Made by a program: the position numbers and the translations under genes | Origin: Lachnospiraceae bacterium | GTDB lineage: Bacteria; Bacillota; Clostridia; Lachnospirales; Lachnospiraceae | DNA: 19,267 nt | Assembly: GCA_900757145.1 (NCBI GenBank) | Contig: CAAEMT010000012.1 | Span: 1-19,267 of the forward strand | Direction: 5' to 3' | Notes under the pieces: model-generated | Databases searched by the model: none | What the model was told of the DNA's origin: nothing | What the model saw: the letters and a program-made list of their open reading frames with translations, nothing else | Part shown: positions 1 through 6,569 of the stretch, piece after piece | Position numbering within the stretch: the first letter of the stretch is position 1 | How the letters are laid out: every line of letters begins with the position of its first letter

Positions 1-480
1 GACTACACAGAGGTAGAACTTGACAGAACAGTAGTACTGATGTCCAATTATCACGGTGATGTACCGGCAGGCAAGAAGTTTGCAGGCTGGACACTTGACG
101 GAAATACAGTATATGCACCGGGTGCAGAGTTCACATTCTCCAAAGAGCTGGGAACAGACATGGGAACAGATGAGAATGGCGTACACGGATACCTGTTCAG
201 CTTCAAGGCATCCTTTGCAGACAATGAGATCGGTTATATCCAGTTTGAAGGAATCGATGACTACACAGAGGTAGAACTCGGCAGAACAGTAGAGCTGATG
301 TCTAATTTCCACGGCGAAGTACCGGCAGGCAAGGAGTTTGCAGGCTGGACACTTGATGGAGAGACAGTATATGAACCGGGTGCAACATTCACATTTTCTA
401 AGGATCTGGCTGTAGACATGGGAACAAATGAGGATGGCGTACACGGATACCTGTTTAGCTTCAAGGCACGCTTCGCAGAC
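1..480 (+). repeat. Tandem 86-aa (258-bp) protein repeats
   Basis: The sequence starting DYTEVEL at base 1 recurs at 259, giving a 258-bp period. By hand count 60 of 74 aligned residues are identical (nt 1-222 against 259-480). Most differences are charge swaps at surface-like positions. The array probably continues upstream of the window. Confidence 0.9.
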
Positions 481-891
481 GTTGAGGAGCCGAATACAGA
501 GGCACCGGAAACAGAAGCACCGCAGACAGAGGCGCCGGAAACAGAAGCACCGCAGACAGAGGCGCCGCAGACAGAAGCACCGCAGACAGAAGCACCGCAG
601 ACAGAGAAACCACAGGTAGAGGAACCACAGGTAGAGGAACCGCAGACAGAGGCACCGCAGGTAGAGGAACCGCAGTCAGAAGAAGAGACTGAGGAAGAGA
701 CAGATGCAACTGTAACACCGGCTCCGAATGATAATAATGGTAAAAATGATGATTCTGCAAAAAAGGCAGATCAGACAGCGGCTGTTAAGACAGGCGATAA
801 TACTATGATTATGCCGTATGTGATTTCTCTGCTCGCAGCAGCAGCAGTAATTGCAGTAGTTCTTCTTAAGAGAAGAAAGTCTGCGCATTAA
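1..891 (+). CDS. Repeat surface protein with stalk and KTGD-type C-terminal anchor (5' partial)
   Basis: The reading frame is open from base 1, so the true start lies upstream; the in-frame ATG at 40 is internal to a repeat. Visible in order: two 86-aa-period repeats with an InlB/Listeria-Bacteroides-like core (FAGWTLDG, then Y-x-PGA-x-FTF), a stalk of 5-residue TEAPQ/VEEPQ repeats (about nt 484-672), an acidic and Asn/Lys linker, then KTGDN (787-801), a hydrophobic helix and a KRRK tail. That tail has the layout of a sortase signal but lacks the LP of LPXTG. The family role would be a wall-anchored surface or adhesion protein; the ligand is unknown. The surface location is inferred from the C-terminal layout. 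The signal peptide is outside the window. Confidence 0.85.
   Translation, partial: DYTEVELDRTVVLMSNYHGDVPAGKKFAGWTLDGNTVYAPGAEFTFSKELGTDMGTDENGVHGYLFSFKASFADNEIGYIQFEGIDDYTEVELGRTVELMSNFHGEVPAGKEFAGWTLDGETVYEPGATFTFSKDLAVDMGTNEDGVHGYLFSFKARFADVEEPNTEAPETEAPQTEAPETEAPQTEAPQTEAPQTEAPQTEKPQVEEPQVEEPQTEAPQVEEPQSEEETEEETDATVTPAPNDNNGKNDDSAKKADQTAAVKTGDNTMIMPYVISLLAAAAVIAVVLLKRRKSAH
484..672 (+). repeat. 15-bp repeat array encoding Pro/Thr/Glu stalk
   Basis: A 15-nt unit encodes TEAPQ or TEAPE, then VEEPQ variants. It is typical of extended wall-spanning stalks and prone to copy-number change by slippage. The antisense Leu/Pro-rich open frame over this region is a by-product of the repeat. Confidence 0.85.
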
Positions 892-899
892 TAAAAAAT

Positions 900-927
900 G
901 GAAAGGGGAGGGGAACTTCTCTTTTCC
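900..927 (+). terminator. Stem-loop after surface-protein gene
   Basis: GGAAAGGGGAGG can pair with CTTCTCTTTTCC, with GU wobbles, around a GGAA loop 8 nt after the stop codon. The downstream T-run is poor, so this may be a weak terminator or an mRNA 3'-end stabiliser. Confidence 0.4.
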
Positions 928-947
928 ATATTCGATTCCGTACCTGA

Positions 948-990
948 CAGATCAGCCCAGATCTGGATAAACTGAGTCTGCTTTACAGAC
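948..990 (+). other. Two small hairpins upstream of the FIVAR-like gene
   Basis: CAGATC/GATCTG (948-953 with 960-965) and GTCTG/CAGAC (976-980 with 986-990) sit side by side in the intergenic stretch. No convincing promoter was recognised here. Their role is unknown. Confidence 0.3.
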
Positions 991-1024
991 GAACCGCCAT
1001 AGAAGTTAACGATTGAGGAATATT

Positions 1025-1492
1025 ATGGAAAATCAAAGCAGCAGATATAGAGACAACAATGAAAGAATACGCAGAATGAAAAATGAGAAAAGACGCAGGG
1101 AAAAACGGAAACGGATTTTTATAGTAGGCGTCATATGTGTAGTTGCTATTGTTATTGTGTTTTTAGGATATCTTGTTTTTGTAAATCTGTTTTCTGGCGG
1201 ACGGCAGAATGCGCCAAACGAGCCTAGGAACGGAAGTGAGGCTGTACAGGAGACGGAATATGAGACGCATAGTGGAAGTGATACTGCCGCTTCTAAAATC
1301 AATCAAACAGCATTAGAGGAAATTATTGTTTCGGCGCAGAAAAAGGCAGATGCAGAAAGCAATGCTGAGGGACTGGAAAAGCTGCATAAAAGAATTCAGG
1401 AGGCGAAGGATCTGATTTCGGAAAATGCATCTGAGGAACAGTTGGGGGTTGCATATTTAAATTTGATATTGGCAATAAATGAAATAGAATAA
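1025..1492 (+). CDS. Single-pass membrane protein with FIVAR-like C-terminal domain
   Basis: The ATG at 1025 is preferred over the in-frame TTG at 1013 because GAGGA (1015-1019) is correctly spaced for it. The 155-aa product has a very basic N-terminal segment (residues 7-30, rich in Arg/Lys), one hydrophobic helix (about 31-53), a polar linker, and a helical C-terminal part (about 90-155). That part follows the FIVAR pattern: LEEIIVSAQ, then a short break, LHKRIQEAKDLI, NASEEQ, and a final helix ending AINEIE. The positive-inside rule places the FIVAR-like part outside the cell. FIVAR modules usually occur in large wall or carbohydrate-active proteins, so a stand-alone copy beside a surface protein is unusual. 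The function is unknown. Confidence 0.8.
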   Translation: MENQSSRYRDNNERIRRMKNEKRRREKRKRIFIVGVICVVAIVIVFLGYLVFVNLFSGGRQNAPNEPRNGSEAVQETEYETHSGSDTAASKINQTALEEIIVSAQKKADAESNAEGLEKLHKRIQEAKDLISENASEEQLGVAYLNLILAINEIE

Positions 1493-1506
1493 ATAAAGAA
1501 TGCAAG

Positions 1507-1545
1507 AGCAGATCATTATGTCGATGGCATAGGATCTGCTTTTTA
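1507..1545 (+). terminator. Intrinsic terminator
   Basis: AGCAGATC (1507-1514) pairs with GATCTGCT (1533-1540), followed by a T-run. It separates the surface module from the heat-shock genes. Confidence 0.85.
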
Positions 1546-1656
1546 TGTAACGCGAAGATAAATAAGTTACAAGCGGCTGTGCATGGGAGCAAAAGGTATA
1601 AGGGTTATATGGGAGCTTCTTGGAGTGAAAGAGTTCACATTTTTTTCACAAAATTA

Positions 1657-1683
1657 TTAGCACTCAACGCTTGACAGTGCTAA
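1657..1683 (+). promoter_or_regulatory. CIRCE operator (HrcA site) upstream of hsp20
   Basis: TTAGCACTC, 9 nt, then CAGTGCTAA. This matches the CIRCE consensus TTAGCACTC-N9-GAGTGCTAA except the first base of the right arm. HrcA binding here represses class I heat-shock genes. The 1493-1816 gap otherwise holds only the upstream terminator, this operator-promoter and the hsp20 leader. Confidence 0.95.
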
Positions 1684-1699
1684 TAATGCGTGCTATAGT
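1671..1699 (+). promoter_or_regulatory. SigA-type promoter of hsp20, embedded in CIRCE
   Basis: TTGACA (1671-1676), a 17-nt spacer and TATAGT (1694-1699), giving a predicted start near 1706. The -35 box lies inside the operator, so bound HrcA would directly exclude RNA polymerase. Confidence 0.9.
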
Positions 1700-1705
1700 A
1701 CATAT

Positions 1706-1816
1706 AGAACAAAGGAGGGAAATAAAAAGGATCACAAAGATCCGATTCTATTTCTTACATCCCGGTTCCAAAGAAACAAGGTCAATGAGCATAGAATAGA
1801 AAAGGAGAGATGATTT
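1706..1816 (+). promoter_or_regulatory. hsp20 5' leader with orphan Shine-Dalgarno and hairpins
   Basis: An AAAGGAGGG sequence (1711-1719) lies a few bases from the predicted transcript start with no start codon behind it. GGATC/GATCC (1729-1733 with 1739-1743) forms a small hairpin. ATTCTAT near 1744 can pair with ATAGAAT just before the real ribosome site. The structure is visible; any role in stability or thermosensing is inference. Confidence 0.35.
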
Positions 1817-2281
1817 ATGTTGATGCCGAGTATTTTTGGAGAGAATTTGTTTGATGAATTTTTTAATGATTTCCCGTTTTATGATGACAGAGATATGAGA
1901 AAGGCTGAGAAAAAGCTGTATGGCGGAAGAGCTGCACATCTGATGAAGACGGATATTAAGGAGCTTGAAAATGGCTATCAGCTCGAGGTTGATCTTCCTG
2001 GATTTAAGAAGGACGAAGTAAGGGTCGCTCTGGAAAATGGCTACCTGACCATTGAGGCCGCTAAGGGGCTTGACCAGGATGAAAAGGAGAAAGAGACGGG
2101 TCGTTATATTCGCAGAGAGCGCTATGCAGGTTCCTGCAGCAGAAGCTTCTATGTAGGAGACGGTGTAGAACAAAGCGATGTGAAGGGCGAGTTTAAGCAT
2201 GGTATCTTGACACTGTTCGTTCCGAAGAAAGAAGCAAAACCGGCTGTAGAGCAGAATAAATATATTACGATTGAGGGCTGA
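1817..2281 (+). CDS. hsp20: Hsp20/alpha-crystallin small heat-shock protein
   Basis: An ATP-independent holdase that binds unfolding proteins and hands them to DnaK/ClpB-type machines. The 154-aa product starts MLMPSIFGENLFDEFF, an N-terminal pattern common in clostridial Hsp18/20. The alpha-crystallin domain runs from about residue 42 to 140. It includes the YQLEVDLPGFKKDEV strand region, and the GILTLFVPKK segment carries the conserved G-x-L motif near the end. The start is set by AAAGGAGAG (1801-1809), 7 nt upstream. It is controlled by the CIRCE-promoter unit at 1657-1699. The next gene, L25/Ctc, and the J protein follow on the same strand. Confidence 0.95.
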   Translation: MLMPSIFGENLFDEFFNDFPFYDDRDMRKAEKKLYGGRAAHLMKTDIKELENGYQLEVDLPGFKKDEVRVALENGYLTIEAAKGLDQDEKEKETGRYIRRERYAGSCSRSFYVGDGVEQSDVKGEFKHGILTLFVPKKEAKPAVEQNKYITIEG

Positions 2282-2356
2282 TAAATATAGCCGGATTTGT
2301 TTGCCTTACTTCCACATGAGACAAACAGGATACGATCGAATAGAACCGTTACAGTT

Positions 2357-2386
2357 TCGGGGCAGCGGCGGCTGTCCCGATTCTTT
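2357..2386 (+). terminator. Stem-loop between hsp20 and the L25/Ctc gene
   Basis: TCGGGGCAG (2357-2365) pairs with CTGTCCCGA (2372-2380) with one GU pair, followed by TTCTTT. It could be an attenuating terminator for hsp20 read-through. It ends 15 nt before the next ribosome site, so it may also shape that leader. Confidence 0.45.
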
Positions 2387-2415
2387 GAAAAATCAGAGTT
2401 TGGAGGAAAAGATAA

Positions 2416-2994
2416 ATGAATACTTTAAAAGCTGAGAAAAGAAGCATAGATGTCAGAGCAAAAAAGCTGAGAAGGGAAGGATTTGTCACAGGCAATCTAT
2501 TCGGAAGAGAGATTGCATCGTCTATTCCGCTTAAGATGAGTGCAAGAGAGATAGAGAGTCTGCTGAAGACGAACCGCAAAGGAAGTCAGATTTTGCTTAC
2601 AGTAGAGGGCAAGACGTATCATGTGCTGATCAAAGATATTCAATACAATTCGATGAAACATTGTGTAGATGAGATTGATTTTCAGGGACTTGTCAGCGGA
2701 CAGAAAGTACATTCTGTTGCAGAAATCCTGCTGCAAAATCATGAAAAGGTAAGCACCGGTGTACTGGAGGAACTTCTGAAGGAAATTTCTTATAAGGCGC
2801 TTCCAGAGGATCTGGTCGATCAGGTCATCGTAGATGTCGGAGATATGAGAGTCGGAGATACGATCCGAGTCAAAGATCTTGCGATTGCAGCAAATGATAA
2901 AATTGAGGTGCTGACCGATTTGGATGAAGCAGTCGTGACGGTAGCAGCCGTCAAGAATCAGATTCCGGAAGAAGAAACTGAAACAGAAGAATAA
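2416..2994 (+). CDS. rplY: Ribosomal protein L25 / general stress protein Ctc
   Basis: Binds 5S rRNA in the large subunit; the two-domain form is called Ctc/TL5 and is a general stress protein in Bacillus. The 192-aa product has the N-terminal L25 domain (about 1-90: KRSIDVRAKKLRREGFVTGNLF, then a central beta region with HVLIKDIQYN). The C-terminal TL5 domain (about 95-185) carries the ALPEDLVDQVIVDV and GDTIRVKDL signatures, and the protein ends in an acidic EEETETEE tail. GGAGG at 2402-2406 supports the ATG. The nucleotide-binding-loop style of some Ctc proteins (VxGxxYG) is here NLFG, a modest divergence. It sits between two chaperone genes, consistent with a stress cluster. Confidence 0.9.
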   Translation: MNTLKAEKRSIDVRAKKLRREGFVTGNLFGREIASSIPLKMSAREIESLLKTNRKGSQILLTVEGKTYHVLIKDIQYNSMKHCVDEIDFQGLVSGQKVHSVAEILLQNHEKVSTGVLEELLKEISYKALPEDLVDQVIVDVGDMRVGDTIRVKDLAIAANDKIEVLTDLDEAVVTVAAVKNQIPEEETETEE

Positions 2995-3122
2995 GCAAGA
3001 AGGCAGATGAAGGGCAGGTATCCGAGGACGGGGCTTGTCCTTTTGCTGCATGAGGAAATCTCAGGCGTAGGGAGGGCATATTGACAGAGTGTGCGTATGG
3101 CATAACAGGGGAGGTGAACGAT

Positions 3123-4187
3123 ATGAGCAGAAAAAGAGATTACTATGAGGTACTGGGAGTAAATAGAAGCGCAGATGAAGCATCTATTAAGAAAGCGTAC
3201 AGGAGACTCGCCAAAAAATATCATCCGGATACAAACAGAGGAAATGTGCAGGCAGAAGAGAAATTTAAAGAAGTGACGGAAGCATACAATGTTCTGAGTG
3301 ATAAAGAAAAGCGCAAGCTGTACGATCAGTTCGGTCATGATGCCTTTGAAGAAGGATTTTCGGGAGGCGGTTTTGGAGGCGGTCAGTCTGGAGATGGATA
3401 CTATGAATACCATTTTGAAGGTGGAGCCGGTGACATGGATGATATTTTGAAAGAATTTTTCGGTTCCTCGTTCGGCGGCGGATTTTCCGAGTATGGAAGC
3501 ACCGGAAGAAGAGGACAAGGTGCAGGATTTGGCGGGGAAGGCGGACGATACAGCGGAGGCGGTTTTGGAGGAGCAGGCAGACAGTACACAGGCGCAGGAT
3601 TCGGCAAAGCAGGCGCACAGTATACAGACCGGGGGCAGGATGTAAGCGCGCAGATTTCTGTTACATTCGATGAAGCAGCTTTTGGCGGCAGAAAGGTCGT
3701 ACGCCTGCAAAAGAACGATGGAACCATACAGTCGTATGAGGTCAATATTCCGGCGGGGATAGCAGACGGCAAAACGATCCGTCTGAAAGGAAAGGGCGCA
3801 TCGGGAAGGAATGGAGGAGCATCCGGCGATCTGCTTTTGAAGGTTTCTGTGCTCGATAAACCGGGATTTCACAGAGACGGGCAGAATGTTTATACTACGG
3901 TACAGGTACCGTTTGCGACGGCTGTGTTCGGAGGCGAGGTTCCGGTACAGACGATAGACGGGACTGTAATGTGCAGCCTGAAAGCAGGGACGCAGTGCGG
4001 CACAAAGATCCGTCTGCGCGGAAAAGGAATCGTCTCAATGAATCAGCCTTCCGTGCGCGGCGATCAGTACGTGACCGTAGAAATTCAGGTGCCGCGGGAT
4101 CTGAGTGCGGAATCAAAGCAGAAGCTGAAAGAATTTGAACAGAGCTGTGCGAAAAAAGGGAGCGGATCAAAGGGAAGCGCAGCGTAA
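3123..4187 (+). CDS. Class B J-domain co-chaperone (DnaJ/CbpA type, no zinc finger)
   Basis: Stimulates Hsp70 (DnaK) ATPase and delivers substrates. The 354-aa product has a J domain at residues 5-70 with HPD at 34-36, and a long Gly/Phe-rich region (about 78-185) holding repeated Y-T-G-x-GFG units. Two C-terminal substrate-binding domains follow (about 188-345; GKTIRLKGKG and GTKIRLRGKG are the duplicated motifs). The four CXXCXGXG zinc motifs of classical DnaJ are absent, which places it with CbpA-like class B proteins. The ATG at 3123 is chosen because GGGGAGG lies just upstream and the J domain begins at once. An in-frame TTG at 3081 with its own GGAGG would add 14 unlike residues. No CIRCE was seen upstream. 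Confidence 0.93.
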   Translation: MSRKRDYYEVLGVNRSADEASIKKAYRRLAKKYHPDTNRGNVQAEEKFKEVTEAYNVLSDKEKRKLYDQFGHDAFEEGFSGGGFGGGQSGDGYYEYHFEGGAGDMDDILKEFFGSSFGGGFSEYGSTGRRGQGAGFGGEGGRYSGGGFGGAGRQYTGAGFGKAGAQYTDRGQDVSAQISVTFDEAAFGGRKVVRLQKNDGTIQSYEVNIPAGIADGKTIRLKGKGASGRNGGASGDLLLKVSVLDKPGFHRDGQNVYTTVQVPFATAVFGGEVPVQTIDGTVMCSLKAGTQCGTKIRLRGKGIVSMNQPSVRGDQYVTVEIQVPRDLSAESKQKLKEFEQSCAKKGSGSKGSAA

Positions 4188-4211
4188 AAGGAGAACACCG
4201 AAGAATTTTAA

Positions 4212-4254
4212 AGCCTTCAAACCAATACGTTTCATTCGTAGCGGATTGAAGGCT
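4212..4254. terminator. Bidirectional terminator between dnaJ-like and ROK genes
   Basis: AGCCTTCAA (4212-4220) pairs with TTGAAGGCT (4246-4254); an inner TACG/CGTA can stack. The minus-strand exit is T-rich, so it probably serves the ROK gene best and the J-protein gene more weakly. Confidence 0.6.
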
Positions 4255-4270
4255 CTTGTCCTATATTTGC

Positions 4271-5401
4271 TTATTTATAATCCTCCCAAAACTGCCGGAT
4301 ATACGGCAGCGCAGCTCCGATCGTAATATTATGATCCGGCATCTTGCTGATCTGAAGAAAATCCCGATTTTCCGGAAAGGGCGTAAGCCCCTCCACTTCT
4401 TTGTAGAGAAAATCAAGATCATTCTGTGTAAAATACGGGGCAAGATAACCGCCGAGAATAAAGGTCTTGTCGTAGATCAGATGAAGTAGATTAATCGCTT
4501 TTGCTAGGTTTTTTAAAAATATCTCCCAACGGGCAGAGGCATCGTTGTCCGGCAGCCTTGCCTGTTCAAAAAAGGTGTCAATATCTTCGTCAGGCTTTAA
4601 AAGAGAGTGCAGGGAACAAAGCGTTTCCATACATCCTCTTTTTCCGCAGTAGCAGACTTTTCCGTCCGGTTCCATTACAATGTGTTCTATCGTAGAGCTG
4701 TGTCCGTGGTCGCCGCGGATCAGCTTTCTGTCTGCAATAATGGAGGCTCCGAGATGCTTGCTGATCGAAAGATAAAACGCGTCTTTTAGATCAGGCGATA
4801 CCCAGAGCTCGGCAATGGCTGCGCTGTCAGCATCGTGGATGAAGCTGCATGGATAAGGAAGGTATCTGGTAAAGGCAGTGATGGAAAGCCCGGTACAGTC
4901 CAGTATTTTTCCGTACAAAACAGTTTTTGAATCAGGGGAGATCAGTCCCTGCATGGCAAAGCCGATTCCGAGAATCTGTTCATCGCAAAGGGATAAGGAG
5001 TCTTTAAAGGAGAGGATCTTTTTGCAGACCTCTTTATAGTACGATTCCTCATTTTCGTAAGAAATTTCACAGACCAGCCGTTTGATCGGTTTTCCGTATA
5101 AATTTACGGCGATCATTTTTACTTCATTTTTCAGGATCTCAACTCCGATACTGACTCTGTAATGTTCCGCAATTCGGTAAGCCGAGGCTTTTCTTCCGAC
5201 AAATTCCGTATCCATCTGCCCGTCTTTTATAATCATCCCGTCGTCCTCTAAGGCAGCCAGATTTGAGGCGACGGTAGGACGGCTTAAATGCAGCGCATAG
5301 GAAATGTCTGTCTGCGCAACCTTTTTTTGAGTATAAATGTAATGATAAATTAAATGGCGGTTGTTTGTTTTGATCTGATTCGGTGTAATACTCTTTCTCA
5401 T
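4271..5401 (-). CDS. ROK-family (NagC/XylR-type) transcriptional repressor
   Basis: A sugar-responsive repressor. The 376-aa product has a winged helix at about residues 8-75 (SRPTVASNLAALEDDGMI is the recognition-helix region). A ROK fold follows, with the zinc-site motif CYCGKRGCME (Cys250, Cys252, Cys257, and His240 before it). The kinase phosphate loop DxGxT is degraded (residues 84-102 read GVEILKNEVKMIAVNLYG), as expected for a regulator rather than a sugar kinase. It is divergent from the SDR-symporter genes it most likely controls. No strong Shine-Dalgarno precedes the ATG, so translation may be weak. The effector is probably the transported sugar, polyol or a derivative; this is inferred from context. 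Confidence 0.92.
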   Translation of the reverse strand: MRKSITPNQIKTNNRHLIYHYIYTQKKVAQTDISYALHLSRPTVASNLAALEDDGMIIKDGQMDTEFVGRKASAYRIAEHYRVSIGVEILKNEVKMIAVNLYGKPIKRLVCEISYENEESYYKEVCKKILSFKDSLSLCDEQILGIGFAMQGLISPDSKTVLYGKILDCTGLSITAFTRYLPYPCSFIHDADSAAIAELWVSPDLKDAFYLSISKHLGASIIADRKLIRGDHGHSSTIEHIVMEPDGKVCYCGKRGCMETLCSLHSLLKPDEDIDTFFEQARLPDNDASARWEIFLKNLAKAINLLHLIYDKTFILGGYLAPYFTQNDLDFLYKEVEGLTPFPENRDFLQISKMPDHNITIGAALPYIRQFWEDYK

Positions 5402-5424
5402 TTCTATCGCTCATTTCGTAAATA

Positions 5425-5438
5425 TATTTTATAAAATA
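5425..5438. promoter_or_regulatory. Palindromic operator candidate O1 in the ROK gene leader
   Basis: TATTTTATAAAATA is a perfect 14-bp palindrome lying between the predicted ROK transcript start and its ATG. It is flanked by two TTCGTAAAT direct repeats (5415-5423 and 5442-5450). AT-rich palindromes are typical ROK regulator sites. Autoregulation is inferred. Confidence 0.55.
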
Positions 5439-5452
5439 CAGTTCGTAAATTG

Positions 5453-5458
5453 ATTATA
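5453..5458 (-). promoter_or_regulatory. -10 box for the ROK gene
   Basis: TATAAT on the minus strand, with only a partial -35 (TAGAAG, 5476-5481) at 17-nt spacing. Transcript start is predicted near 5447. Confidence 0.5.
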
Positions 5459-5531
5459 CCAAGATTAGAGAGATGCTTCTATTGGTGAAATTGCATAAAA
5501 AAGGGTAAAATAAATTGTTATATATTGCGGA

Positions 5532-5560
5532 TTGACGAAGAATGTATTCTCGTATATTAT
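5532..5560 (+). promoter_or_regulatory. SigA-type promoter for the SDR-symporter genes
   Basis: TTGACG (5532-5537), 17 nt, TATTAT (5555-5560). A 10-bp palindrome, TGTAATTACA (5560-5569), overlaps the predicted transcript start and might be an additional operator. Confidence 0.75.
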
Positions 5561-5581
5561 GTAATTACAATTTGATAAATG

Positions 5582-5593
5582 ATTTTACAAAAT
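5582..5593. promoter_or_regulatory. Operator candidate O2 upstream of the SDR gene
   Basis: ATTTTACAAAAT differs at one base from the core of O1 (ATTTTATAAAAT, 5426-5437). It lies between the promoter and the ribosome site, placed for road-block repression. Confidence 0.5.
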
Positions 5594-5617
5594 AAATTTA
5601 AGAAAAGGAGAGCAGCT

Positions 5618-6394
5618 ATGGGAATTATTGAAAAAATGAGACTGGACGGAAAAAAAGGGTTTGTAACAGGTGCGGCAAGAGGCATTGGGAAGTGTACCGC
5701 GACAGCGTTCGCAGAAGCCGGCGCAGACGTTGCTATTGTTGATCTTGACTTTGCAGAAGCGCAGAAAACGGCAAAGGAATTGGAAGAAAAGACAGGAAGA
5801 ACTATCATTGCGATAAAAACGGATTGTACGAATAAAGAGGAAGTAGACGCGATGGTAGATCGTGTCGTACAGGAATTAGGAGGGCTTGACTTCTGCCATA
5901 ATAATGCGGGAATCTGCATCAATGCTCCGGCGGAAGAAATGACGTATGAGCAGTGGAAAAAGGTAATGGACATCAATTTGAACGGCATTTTTCTGACAGA
6001 TATAGCTGCCGGAAAGTATATGCTGACGCATGGAGGCGGTTCGATCATAAATACGGCGTCCATGTCGGCGCATATCGTGAACGTGCCTCAGCCGCAGTGC
6101 GCATACAATGCGTCAAAGGCAGGCGTGATCCAACTGACAAAATCACTGGCCATTGAATGGGCAAAGCGCGGAGTAAGAGTAAATAGCATTAGTCCGGGAT
6201 ATATCGGAACCGAGCTGACCTTAAACTCTCCGACATTGATTCCGCTCATTGAGAAATGGAATGAGATGGCGCCGATGGGAAGAATGGGAAAACCGGAGGA
6301 ACTGGAAGCGATCTGCGTATATCTTGCAGGAGATACAAGCAGCTTTACGACGGGAGCTGATTTCGTAATTGACGGGGCGTTTACATGCTTCTGA
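5618..6394 (+). CDS. SDR-family polyol/ketose oxidoreductase
   Basis: A classical short-chain dehydrogenase, 258 aa. Cofactor loop TGAARGIG is at 17-24 and NNAG at 95-98. The catalytic set is Asn120, Ser150, Tyr163 and Lys167 (YNASK). Asp42 at the end of strand 2 favours NAD(H). The stretches HIVNVPQPQ before the active Tyr and FTTGADFVIDG at the end resemble fungal-type mannitol dehydrogenase and sorbose reductase. A cytosolic polyol-to-ketose or reverse reaction is therefore likely; the exact substrate cannot be read. The ATG at 5618 follows AAAGGAG (5604-5610); an upstream in-frame extension to 5579 lacks a ribosome site and overlaps O2. It is the first gene after the promoter. Confidence 0.88.
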   Translation: MGIIEKMRLDGKKGFVTGAARGIGKCTATAFAEAGADVAIVDLDFAEAQKTAKELEEKTGRTIIAIKTDCTNKEEVDAMVDRVVQELGGLDFCHNNAGICINAPAEEMTYEQWKKVMDINLNGIFLTDIAAGKYMLTHGGGSIINTASMSAHIVNVPQPQCAYNASKAGVIQLTKSLAIEWAKRGVRVNSISPGYIGTELTLNSPTLIPLIEKWNEMAPMGRMGKPEELEAICVYLAGDTSSFTTGADFVIDGAFTCF

Positions 6395-6466
6395 TGTGGT
6401 AATAAATGAGCGTTTGCTGTCTTGACGCAGAATCATTCGCTGCAAGCGGAACAAAGCAGTAAAGCG

Positions 6467-6499
6467 CGATACTGCTTCAGGTTTATCGGAGCAGTATCG
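6467..6499 (+). other. Stem-loop in the SDR-symporter intergenic gap
   Basis: CGATACTGCT (6467-6476) pairs perfectly with AGCAGTATCG (6490-6499) around a 13-nt loop. No T-run follows, so it is more likely an mRNA-processing or stability element that separates SDR from symporter expression than a full terminator. Confidence 0.55.
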
Positions 6500-6569
6500 T
6501 ATATCAGAATTTAAAAGGAAAATAAGCAGTAATTTAATAAAAGAAGCAAAAAACAGGGAGAACGTATTC

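Noticed and set aside
461..760. Leu/Pro-rich minus-strand open frame opposite the stalk repeats
   Set aside because: Low-complexity antisense image of the 15-bp repeats with no start signals.
1748..2200. Minus-strand open frame of 150 codons over hsp20
   Set aside because: Lies opposite a well-conserved small heat-shock gene and shows no recognisable domain.
3025..3044. AGGAC/GTCCT stem with TTTT after the L25/Ctc gene
   Set aside because: Only 5 bp; too weak to call a terminator.
3081..3122. TTG start with GGAGG giving a 14-aa longer J protein
   Set aside because: The extension is unlike J-protein N-termini and the ATG at 3123 has a better ribosome site and begins directly at the J domain.
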